DNA from: Turritopsis dohrnii
Lineage: Eukaryota; Cnidaria; Hydrozoa; Anthoathecata; Oceaniidae
Length of the DNA stretch: 64,000 nucleotides
Direction: 5' to 3'
NCBI GenBank assembly: GCA_027922465.2
Contig: BQMF02000482.1
Coordinates: 1-64,000 of the forward strand
Positions 25,166 to 35,898 of this stretch are shown here, in pieces. The notes under the pieces were generated by a model that saw nothing but the letters and a program-made list of their open reading frames with translations, was not told where the DNA came from and ran no database searches. Positions within the stretch are counted from its first letter, which is position 1. The number at the start of each line of letters is the position of its first letter. Position numbers and translations under genes: made by a program.

Positions 25166-26568
25166 ATGTGGGATAATCAAACTGTTCGAGAATTGAGAGC
25201 TGTAGCAAAAGAGCGTGGCTTAAAGGGGTACTATAAGCTTAGAAAGGCTAAGTTTATTAATTTATTAGATGCTCCAATAAGACCACCTAGGAGAGGTGGA
25301 CTAAGGAAACCTCTTAGACAAGTCACTATACTCCCAAAGCCTGAAGACATGGATAGTTTTGAGCTTGAAGAGATGGTGAAGAACCGATCAGTAGTAAAAT
25401 CTAAACTCAAAGAATGGTATGACTGGCTTTTGAGTTATGTACCGAAGTCAATTAAAGAGCCTATAAAGAACGCTTTCTCTAAAGCAAAAAGTGGTATTTT
25501 AAAGTTGTACAACAATACAAAGGAAAAGCTTGGGTTAAAAGGTATGGTTGAAGAGCAGGCGATGAAAGGCACCAAATATATAAGTATGAGTGATGATTTT
25601 ATACCTAAAAAGTATAAGCATGCACTACATAAAACTTTCCTAAGCTTTCGTATAGCTGGTATAGCAAAAGCTGATGTTGATGGATACTTCACGCTAGTGA
25701 GAGCAAATGTGAAGAAATTGATGGAAGAACAGGTTGAGGAGATGGGGTCCGCTAAAGTACAACTATCTCTATGGATCATGTGGAAGAAGAAGAAGAAGAT
25801 CAAGAATTTAATTCAAGTTGATGATGATAATTTTTCAGATGACGAGGTAACTGTGCGAACAACAGGGGCTGAAGATGTATATATAAGGATAGATAAACCA
25901 TTTAACAGCTTGGTGACGAGAGTGTTCCAAGATAGTGACATGGAAGAGATATTGGATGAGATGTTCGCATATATCAAAACCCAAGTAGAGTATCCTGCAT
26001 TACCAGAAAGCCGCTTCACCATTGATCACATCATGCACCTGGACGTGGACTTTCACAAGCTGCAGCTGCTAAGAGGATCTTCATACATCAAACTACCATC
26101 CTGGATTGCGTCGAAAAAGGCAATCATCAACCCTAAAAACAATGATAAAGAATGTTTCAAGTGGGCTGTAATAGCAGCACTACATCATGAAGAACTTGGA
26201 AAAGATCCGCAACGGATATCTAACCTAAAAAAGTATGAGAATAAGTACAACTGGAATGGTTTAGAATTTCCTGTAGCAATAGGAAAGATAGGAAAGTTTG
26301 AGAAGGATAATCCTGACATCGCCGTGAATGTATTATATATCGTAGAAAAGTCTACAAAGAGGGAGATCAACACCACGCGAGAATCTAATCGTAACATAAG
26401 CGCAAAGAAGCAAGTCAATCTTTTGATGGTTTATGATGGAGAGAAGAGTCACTATACAACCGTCAAGAATCTATCAAGGTTGTTGGGTCAAGAAAACACA
26501 AATCACAAAAGTGCACAACACTTTTGCATCAACTGTCTGAATGGTTTTCACATTGTAGAGTCACGAGA
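25166..26568 (+). pseudogene. Protein-primed DNA polymerase B, N-terminal part (split gene)
   Basis: N-terminal 467 codons of the Polinton replicase, which copies the element by protein priming. Residues about 5-32 form a SAP-like helix pair (ELRAVAKERGLKGY). Later come a Lys-rich linker and the Polinton-type region IKLPSWIASKKAIINPKNND with ECFKWAVIAALH, which resembles an MHC-like/OTU-type lead segment seen in many pPolB proteins. The frame ends in a Cys-rich stretch (FCINCLNGFH), where the CACTA transposon begins. The C-terminal part resumes at 39526. Omitting the insert and one copy of its AGA duplication, both halves lie in the same frame, so the insertion alone made no shift. Confidence 0.85.
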
Positions 26569-26589
26569 CACTGCGTAAACGGCTCCAAT

Positions 26590-26815
26590 ATCCCAGTGAA
26601 TGTGGAATTCCGCATACGTACGATATGCGGAGTTATGCGAAGGGTATCCTAACTGCATGGTATGCGTGTTCTGGATAACTCCGGATATCTATGTGAAGGA
26701 TATGCGGACATCGGATACGTAGCATATTCCAATTGTACATGGTATGCGGACTTCGGATACATCGCATATGTATAAAAAAGATATGCGGACCATCGCATAT
26801 TCCCCCGGGGATGAC
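26590..26815. repeat. Left subterminal TATGCGGA array of the CACTA element
   Basis: Five copies of TATGCGGA or its complement, several extended to GATATGCGGAC, plus related CGGATAC and CATATGCGA forms. In plant CACTA elements such arrays are the binding sites of the accessory protein TnpA; the same role here is inference. Confidence 0.8.
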
Positions 26816-29290
26816 GTTTTCAATATTCACATGGCTGCTAGGAATATAATGACGAAGAATCATTTTCTGTCAACGGCCTTATGAAAGACGACCCGAACGA
26901 AGGCACGTGGTTAGAAAAAAGTGGTAAACGTGATGGTGGCTGTTACTTTTTGGGGGAAATGAGAAGCGAACCTTGTTCCTTAGTTTAATTCATACTTATC
27001 TGTGTAAATAATGTCTGTTAAATTGTATTTGCTTGTTCAGATAAGAAAGAAAAGTTCTTCATTCAAATAATAGCATAAATATAATATTTTTTTTTTTATT
27101 TTGGATTCAGCTACTTTTATCATACAAGACACACACACAATGTTTGAATTTTATGTATATGCAAATGAATTTGCTTTGATAAATACTGTTTTGATATGAA
27201 TCGACAAGTACTAAGAGGACATGAAGAGGACATGAAGAATCTGTCAGGGAAGTTTTAGTTGTCAACGGGAAATTATATAAGAGATGCACAGGAACTTTTC
27301 TGCCTATTTCTGCATGAAGTAAATAAAGATAGTCAACTTAAATTGAAGTGCTCAACCTACATAGATCATTTAGGAGTTATTGTGTCATGTTTAGTTCTTT
27401 TATTTAATTTGATGTTTACATTTTGTTTCGCATTAGGTGAGAAAAAAATATTTTTTTATTGCCAAAGTTCTTCTATTTTGGTTAGAAACTGCTTTTATAC
27501 GCATAACAGTTTCTTTACTCTGTACTGAATAAAAATGCAAAACAAAGTCATACAAAAAGGCAAAGCTCTCACAAATGGCAAGTTATAGGGCAAAATTCAG
27601 TGAAATGACAATTATTTTTAAAAATTAATTTTAAATATGGTGCAATAACACTCAGAATGAATTGAGGAACTTTATTAAAACTTGAAAGCCTTAAAAGTTG
27701 GTGTATGAATAACATATATATAAAACTTAGAAATACAACATTATATATAACTAGATTTTTCGTCACTTAGGTGTCTTTTTCAATAGTGTGAAAATTTACA
27801 AGAAAAGTAAATCTTATAATAGAGAAATTACTAGAAATGAAAAACTAAAACAATCCAGAAAATCTGTGCCTTAATTCCCAGCTGAGTGATCGTTACTTAA
27901 TAGAATTTCGTGGTATTCACTGTCTCTTGAGAGAGCATATAAATATGTGGTAATCACTGGCCAATAACGTAATTAATCAAAACTCAACATCACTACCGCA
28001 AGGGAGAGTTTGCCATGCTCTCTATTACTGCCAATATTATTTCAATGAGATTCAATCAAATTTTGATTTAAGAAAATGTTGTGCTATTTACTGTCTCTTT
28101 TTTATTGAACAAATTTTCAATATATTACATATCTTTATCAAATAATCCAAACACATCACACATCAGACATTTTCCTTATTTTTTCAAAAATCACTTTTTC
28201 ATTTTTCACAAAAATATACTACCCAATCAAAAGAACTTGAAAATGGCTTTCCATCAATGTAAAAATTATTTTGAAATTCGGTATATTCATTTCAAATTTC
28301 CGTTTCCAAAATTATGAAAAACAATGTATAATGGGTAAATAAGACACAAACAAGGCAGAGGTTGCCTTGTTTGTGTCTTATTCATCCACCTCTTTAATTT
28401 ATATTATCTAGAGTTTCGGCGCCTAAACTCTTTCTTACTACATTTATATAATATATATATATATGATATAATAACATTATAACAAATATAAATAACGTTA
28501 TATTAGATAGACAGCTTATGACACTGAAAAATTACAAAAAGTGCAAAGTTTGCAAAAATTGATATTTTCCTTATTGATACCTTTTTTATAAACATCAAGT
28601 AAGTTCTGCTCAGCCACAATTATGTGGCTTATGTTTATTCTAAATATGCACAATGAGGTCTCAAAAAACTTCATCATTCTATAAAGGCTAATAAAGTTGC
28701 ATTTAAAGAGTTTTCAGTTGTTAGAATAACGGTCTGAATCAGCCATTATGACTGTCGTTTGCATTCTTGATTCTTTGGACATTTATTCTTCCTGTATATA
28801 AAAAAGGTATTAGACAGAACAAACTTTCAAAGCAATGAATTTCAGGTGTTAAAACTAGCAAATCAAGTGTGCTTCTGTTTCGTCCATTTTGAACCAATGT
28901 CATGTGTTAAGAATGCACTTCCGTTTTTCTCAATTTTGTCAATGTCACTACCCGCCCGTCTATGTAAAAAACAACCTTGACTGATAAAAACGCTAGACTG
29001 CTTTTTTGCATACTGTCAGGAAAAACAGAAAATGATCATGTTTCCCATATAATTTTCTTAGATAGACAGTTTACAAATGTTTTAAAATACCTAATTTACC
29101 GGCAATAGATTTTGTAGACTTTCACGATAGACATGCCATTAATCTATATACTACTTCACATAAGAAAGACTGAAAAATTGCCAAATGGGAAGTTTCCTAG
29201 AAAACATTTTTGATACACTGTTTACTAAAGAATATACAGAAAGTTGTGGTTGAGCATCTAACAACATTTCTGTCAATGGTTGAAGTTAAT
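26816..29290. other. CACTA interior without recognised gene
   Basis: About 2.5 kb of AT-rich sequence between the left subterminal array and the transposase stop codon. The only clear structure is a perfect stem-loop at 28338-28382. Short open frames here look random. Confidence 0.55.
28338..28382. repeat. Perfect 20-bp stem-loop
   Basis: AATAAGACACAAACAAGGCA and its exact complement are separated by the 5-base loop GAGGT. It lies about 0.9 kb beyond the transposase stop codon. It is too long to be chance, and its role is unknown. Confidence 0.85.
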
Positions 29291-32200
29291 TCACAACGAT
29301 TTAGAAGGAATAGGTATGATAATATTCACATTATCAGCTTCCAGTTTGTTGAATCTGATAAATTTCTGCACAAAGGTAAAATGATTGGCAGTGAGTTGAA
29401 CAGGAATGAAAGTTGCTGCTGTATGATTTTCATATTCTGTATTCCAGATTTGTATAGCATTACTTTGTCCAAAAAAAAATTGTTTGACGTGGCGTTGCAA
29501 CCAATTCATTCTGGCCACATACATAGTTATGATCTCTGTCTGAAGTATGATTTTCAGTTCATACACATTTTTTACTATTCCAGGTCGATACTCGTGAGAA
29601 TGGAGATCCACATTTGGTCCAAGCCATCTACCCATAACACAACACCTCCGTTGATAACCATTATTCATCTCCAGAGGACACAGCAATTGACCAACCAAAT
29701 TCATTTTCTTGATGTTTCGTACAACCTTTGATACACGAACGAAGTTACTGTTTTCAAAAAGCTTTTGAAATAAAATGGACAAATATTCATAATCACATTC
29801 AGAAATGTTTACTAAACCATCAACTACGGTAGTGTTGGACTCATATCCAGATACTTTGAAAACATCTCCTGTTATCTCTGGCAGATAACGTAACCATCTT
29901 GAAATTGATGAAGTTTCAGTTAAATCAAGTGTCTGTGGTGTTTTGACTTTAATGAATGATAACAGGTTGTTGTTTTTTAAATACTGTTGCACGTGAAACG
30001 TTGTGACAACTTTTCTCATGAACTGGAACCCAACATTATGGTTGTTAGTATGGTGTGAACCAAGGATACCATTGAAACGTTCCCAGCTAAAGCACCAAAA
30101 AGCATGGACTGGGCCATAATCAAGCAAGCACTCTCGCAAATGAAGGTGTAAATGCATGTTTGGAGTGCAAAAACGTTTTCCCATTTGATTTTGGTAAAGG
30201 TTGCAGAACACCTTTAACAAAACATGGGCTTGTTCCACCTCCTGCACTGAAATTGTCTTCTTCACCAACAAACTACATGCTGAAACAAACAGTGACCAGA
30301 TGTTATAATGTCTGCTTGGTAACACGTCATGTAAGCTGTACATTGAATAGATCAATATCCAGTTTTTCCACTCATCAGCTTTCATTCTTTTATAACATTC
30401 ATAGATGTGACCTGCAAATAAAAAAATTACTTATTGCATAATAATTGCAGGACAAAGTTATGTGAATTTTTTGAAAAATTTATGCATTTTCAGTACTGGT
30501 GATATAAGTAATAAGTTAAATAATTGGGCTAGATGTTTGTTTAAATGATAGAAATACATATATGTAGATAAAAAAATTTATTGTAATTAGAAGATTCAGG
30601 TATATATTATATACTTGTTTGTTTTTAGTGAATAACATGCCTTGAGCCTGTCTAAATACTAAACTGATTTGTTTTGTTTTAATTTTGTTGTTAATGTTTT
30701 GGTGCTATTTGCTTTTCGCACTCCTCTATTTTTTTCACTGAGGACAGCTTTATACAGCCGCATAATCGCCGCGTCGAATTAAACTCTTTATTAAATGCGA
30801 CGAAAATTCGACTGTATAAAGTGAAAAAATAATTAAGTGCGACATAATGAATTAAGTTCAGCAGAGTTTGTCGAATAAAACGGCAATCTTCGACATAAAT
30901 TCGGCATCACTTTATACGGCCGCATAATCATCGAATTTAATAACAGCTTTATTAAACTTCGTGAAAAATGTGCACGAAAGTAGTGAAACGTGTAAGAAAC
31001 ACACGATGATAAATTCATTCGACACTTATGCGGCTGTCTAAAGCCACATCGAATTTGATATGCGGCAATAAAACCTGTATAAAGTGACTGTCGCATTTTT
31101 GTCGAATTTTATCCGAATAAAAGTAATTTAATTCGACACGGCGATTATGCGGCTGTATAAAGCTGTCCTGAAAACCATTCTACCATAAGGTGAGGATTGT
31201 TTTAATCTCTGTGATGAAGAGCCAATTAGTAAATAAATATGGTAGACGGATTTGTGGAGGCGAATCGCAAAACTGTTCTCTTGAAAGCTCAAAATTTAAC
31301 CATATTCATATCTTTAATGTGTCTATTATTACTTTCTCTCCTTCTATTTGATCTTTTTTCTCTATGTGCATGAACTTTGTGCTGTGTAGAATGGTTTTCA
31401 CTGAAAAGAATTGGGGATTCGAAACGGAAATAGTGCCAATGTTTTTAAAGTTTTAATGTTTGACCAGCTTTTAAGTTATACTGTCAATTTTCTTTATTAT
31501 TACAAATAGCTTTTCTAATAACAATAGCAAATTAAAACATCTTCCAACTGTCTGTAAATTCAAAACACTGCTCATCATGTGATGCAATACAAAAAGTTTT
31601 GGTTGAGTTAAGGTGCCCTTACACAAAAGAATAATTGTGAAGAATAAGACAATATTTTGAGCAGACCTGTTATTTTTTAAAACAATTTTTAAATTCTTTT
31701 GTGTATTTTTATAGGAACTTGGGGGTTTCCACTTTCTATTTTTTCAAAATTCTTCACGTCATGAATGAAAGAATGAAAAACATGCAAGTTAATTGAGTTT
31801 TTAAATTTAGAGAGAATTTCGTGTTTTATTTAAACATTGATTTCATGACAAGCAAAAAACGGGAATTGAGCAAGAAAGCTTGTTTCAACGCAATTATGCA
31901 TGTGAATGTCATTGCTAAGTGCATTTTGCATGACCGAAATTTACCCACTTTTTTGTGTTTGTGATTTAGGTTATCTTCTAGGACGATTGACACTAAATAT
32001 TACATCGAGAGATTCAGAATGTTTAGAGTTTATGAGAATATTTTATGCTATTCAGATGTAATCCAGTTTATAGTAAATACATTTTAAGTCAATTATTTTT
32101 TGACAATGTCCTGGGGAATACTTTATTACAAATGTGATTTTTATTGTGGAAATCATACAAATCATTTCCAAATGTAAACAAAGTCATATGGTCTTTTATG

Positions 32201-34914
32201 TTTCATACTTCAGCTAATTCTGATAGTTAATTCTTTTCTCTGTTAGGGTATCTTGTTCATTATTTGTTATATATTTATTGTGTTTATACTACACTAGTAA
32301 CCTGGGTAAAAATTTTTTACCGAGTTTAACTTTGAAAAGGATGTTTTAAATTCACCTTTCCAGTGTGTTTACCCCATGACATAAAATTTCAACTTGGGAA
32401 TTGGAAATGGAAGGTGTACCCATGTTGTAGAGCTCGAAAAACTGATCAAAAAAGTGTATGGGATTGTTTTAATTGGATATGTAAGCCCAATGACGTGCGC
32501 TTTACGTGAATATATAGAGTGATGTAGTTTATAAAAAAAGAGGAACCTGAAGTTGTGAATCACAGATATTTAGATATTCCTGTAACTTTCCTTACCTGGT
32601 ATTCTTCCGACATCTGAAGTGACTTTAACCTCCTTCATTTTCTTGTCAATTTCTTGTAGATGCTTATCAGTAAGGATGCCAGTTTCAATCCAATTCTTGA
32701 AAACATGTTTAGCAGTCCCAAGAAATAAATTGTGCATTGGGTCAATGGTGTGATGTCGTACAGGATCAAAATATGGTAAACGAAATAGTTCACTGTAGCG
32801 AACTCCAAAATTAGATTCCAGTTGATGACGATTAGTTGCAGTCACAGCAGTTAAGGTATCTTCAGCATGTTTTTTGTGCTCCTCTCCAGTTCTTTTTTCC
32901 CATTGGTCACACTCAAAACCCGAGTAATCAGGAACCACTTGATCAACTCTCGGAAACTCTTTGAAACATTTGCTGCATCCTTAAAGTAATACAAGAGCTT
33001 AAATTTACCTTTGGTTTGTTGCATTAATCTATACCTTTAAATACTTCATACATTATCTTTTTTAGCGTTGAAGTTGATGAAACCACCAAGTTTACGAGTT
33101 GCTGGAATATCACTGCTGATGCCAATCAATGCAACTTTATAAAGTGCCTTTCCAATTATTTCAGGCTCCTTAAACAGTACTCCATTCCATAGTAGCAGAA
33201 GTTCTTCAACCAATGGTTGGATATATGTGTTGACATGATATTGTGGCTCCTTTGGGCCAGGAATTATCCCTACAACAATTGTGTTTTCCCATAAAAATCG
33301 TACATTGCGTGGTAAGTTGAGTATGGTAAGATATATAACCCCTAACGAATGCTCTGAATTTTCATAAGGATTAAACCAATCAATATTCACCATTACTCCT
33401 AAGTTGCGTTTATTAGAAAAGTAAAGATGTCCATCAGAGTCTTGGAAGCTCTTCCAGATATTACCGTCATATATATCAAACAATATATCTTCATGCACTT
33501 CTTTATTTTGATGTAATAAGTTCCTAAATCCATCTCTAACCGGTAATGTTTGTAGTGAATTTATTATACTTCGATAAGGATAAGTTTTAAACGGTGTTAA
33601 ATTATTATTTTTAGGGTTTATTTTTAGCAGATTTTGTCCACATTTTTTTCTGAATGATGGACGAGGGTGATTTGGGAATGCGATATGTTGGCAAGATCTG
33701 CTTCCTTTGGAACCATCGCTGTTAATAAACTGGCAATCGATTTCTTCATAAAGCGAATGACAGGATGAGCAAGCAACATATTTCTTAAAATCGTCACGAT
33801 TTAGACCAACAAATTTTCTTGCAGCATGTATTGTTGATGGAAATGTCATAGCTAGATCTTGCAATTCAGGTACAGCATAATGAGTTTGGATGAGGGTAAT
33901 GAAAAGCTTTATTACTCCCAAAATGCTCTCAATGCATGTATCTGAAATAAATGATCTGCTTTGTATTAAGAGCAAGGCATTCACTATTGCCTGAATGACA
34001 ATAAATTCCGTGGTAACATCTGTTTCCATAGAAATGCTGTTTTCTTCAAAAGTTGTATTGTCATCATCACTTTCAACTTCAAAGTCCTGATCACTTGTTT
34101 CTCCACCTAAATTTGAAAAAAAATCATTATTAAAAAAAGAATTAAAGTATTGCACAGTTCTTTACAAAAAATGTCTTTCCCTACATGGTCCTGAATCTAT
34201 ATCATCGCAAGAATCATAGTCATCTTCACCAACCTCACTGACATTATCTGAAACTAAATGACAAAGGAATTTGAGTTTACTTGTCTAAATATATAGCTTG
34301 TGTAGGACATGTTTGAAAATATGAAGCAGCTTAGTTTGTTTTGTTTTTTTTGTGTTTTAATTATTGTTTTTTAATCAGGTTTACTATTTTTATGTCTTTC
34401 TATTGCACATCATTAGCTGAGAGATTAGCTTTTAGCAATTTCAGGGTTTCAGGTTCTAAATTTTCTATAAAATAGGACTGACTAAAATGGTATTTTCAAG
34501 CAGAACTGTGAATGAAATGTTATTTTTGTGTTTTAAGCCATGTCTGCAATCATGTTTTTCAACATATCCTGTAATATTGTTGAATGAACTGACCTGGAAT
34601 ATGGTTTTCATCATCACTACTGTCTGTTGTTTCCAAAGAAACTGTGTAGTTGTTAGAATGTGAGGGCCCTAAAATGTATTCTAAAGATTTTAAAGCTTGT
34701 TATTTAAAGTCAACATCACTTATACTATTGGATTCCTTATACCTTGTAAATTGTTATATGGATCCAAAAGTTTACCAGTGTCTTCATCAATTGTCTTGTA
34801 ATGGCCATCATAAAAATATTTTTCCTTGTGCTCATAAAAGGTAGATGAACTGACATATCCTGAACAGTGTGGACAATACTTTCGTTTTCGTTTCTGTTTT
34901 GCTGAATGATCCAT
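29291..34914 (-). CDS. CACTA Tnp2-type transposase, six exons
   Basis: Catalyses excision and insertion of the element. Exons: 34914-34743, 34668-34594, 34253-34185, 34106-33057, 32979-32596 and 30411-29291; 2871 bp, 956 aa, all phases agreeing. Exon 1 begins with Lys/Arg and a zinc-finger-like YCPHCSGYVSSSTFYEH segment; exons 2-4 start with acidic runs. The Tnp2 core in exon 4 has WFNPYENSEHSLGVIYLTI, IPGPKEP, LWNGVLFKEP and GISSDIPATRKLGGF. Exon 5 has the characteristic DPMHNLFLGTAKHV. Exon 6 has the downstream DUF4218-like region (HLHLRECLLDYGPVHAFWCF, NGILG). Donors and acceptors are GT-AG except the exon 4 donor, which reads AT (G-to-A), so this intron may not be spliced. Intron 5 holds nested MITEs. 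Confidence 0.85.
30701..31437. mobile_element. MITE family A inside the transposase intron, itself interrupted
   Basis: Ends GGTGCTATTTGCTTTTCGC and the inverse of GGCACTATTTCCGTTTCG. The 8-bp duplication AATGTTTT flanks both sides (30693-30700, 31438-31445). It shares the ends and the segment GATGAAGAGCCAA with the element at 18,383-18,574. A second MITE occupies 30742-31168. An 8-bp duplication points to hAT- or P-type transposases. Confidence 0.8.
30742..31168. mobile_element. MITE family B nested inside MITE A
   Basis: Inverted repeats of about 42 bp starting GGACAGCTTTATACAGCCGC, nearly perfect. TGA flanks both ends (30739-30741, 31169-31171). The 427-bp body is full of CGAATTTAAT- and TATGCGGC-type segments and has no coding sequence. 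The 3-bp duplication would fit mobilisation by a CACTA- or PIF-type transposase. Confidence 0.8.
31446..32595. other. Transposase intron 5 remainder
   Basis: AT-rich intron sequence without coding signal. At about 32,295-32,325 ACTAGTAACCTGGGTAAAAATTTTTTACC resembles the 5' end of the Helitron-like repeat of the right flank, and 32,385-32,480 resembles its interior. This is a decayed fragment of that family. Confidence 0.5.
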
Positions 34915-35898
34915 AAGCTGTTAAGAGGAAATAGTTGTATATATATTTTATTTTACGAAAATTTTGATGGATATTTCTGTAACTTTGCTATTATCTTGTC
35001 AGGATTTGGATAAATAAACAGATTAGATCAACAGTGAGAGTAATTATTTCTTTAATTTTTGAATTTTCAACCTGCCCTTTTTATATAATTGACAGGGAAC
35101 TGTATGTGACTGGAAGATATTTTTTTATTTAACAACTCTCCGTCATAGAATATTTACACGCATAAAGCTCCTATTTTCAGTGAAAACATAATAGGTGCCT
35201 ATGAAGTTGATATCAACCATCTCATTTTCAGCGTCCTTCGTAAAATCAAAAGCAAGTGTTTTTAAATGTTTCGTTTTCACTGCCATGGGTATTCTTGTGT
35301 ATTAAAGTTGGTTTCAAGAAGTGGTAGGGTGGAGGGTGATAAAATATTTTGATAACTTAACTGTTGACATTCGAATTGATAAGAAGTGATATGTACCTGG
35401 TTTTTATCAACTTGAAGTCAGGTTTTCTACCTTTAGTACAAGATCGGCGGGAACATAGTCTTAAAACATTTTTTCCTTTTATTTTCTTGAACGAAAGTGC
35501 AGAAAATTAAAAATTCGCGCCTAAAATGTTTGTAAATCGTACGCGGAATCACATGACTTATCCGTGGAATGTAAACCGGGGGTACATTACAGTGAATACA
35601 CAAATAAAGACTTTGTGTCAATGTCAAAAATTTATTCGTTTTCATTATTAGGGCATTGCATATTTGCAATTCGTAAAATTTTTGGCTATCTCATTATCAT
35701 TTCATCACATTTGCAATTATTAGATGTGCTCAGTTGTCGTAGCGACACCCCAAATGATATAAACTGTCCACAATTGCTTTTTGTTTTCTGACTTGCGCAA
35801 ATGTATTGTTTTTTAGCAGAAGCTTTTATTTTCTGTTGAATAGTCTTTGTAATTCAAGGGAAGAACTTATCGCGAAAAGTGAAAGGAATCGCTATCTA
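34915..35898. promoter_or_regulatory. Shared upstream region of the two divergent CACTA genes
   Basis: About 1 kb separates the ATG codons of the transposase (minus) and the accessory gene (plus). It should hold both promoters. I see no clear TATA boxes or conserved sites, only AT-rich sequence. Confidence 0.45.

Noticed and set aside
29210..29731. 173-codon plus-strand open frame
   Set aside because: It lies antisense to the last Tnp2 transposase exon, which has clear family motifs.
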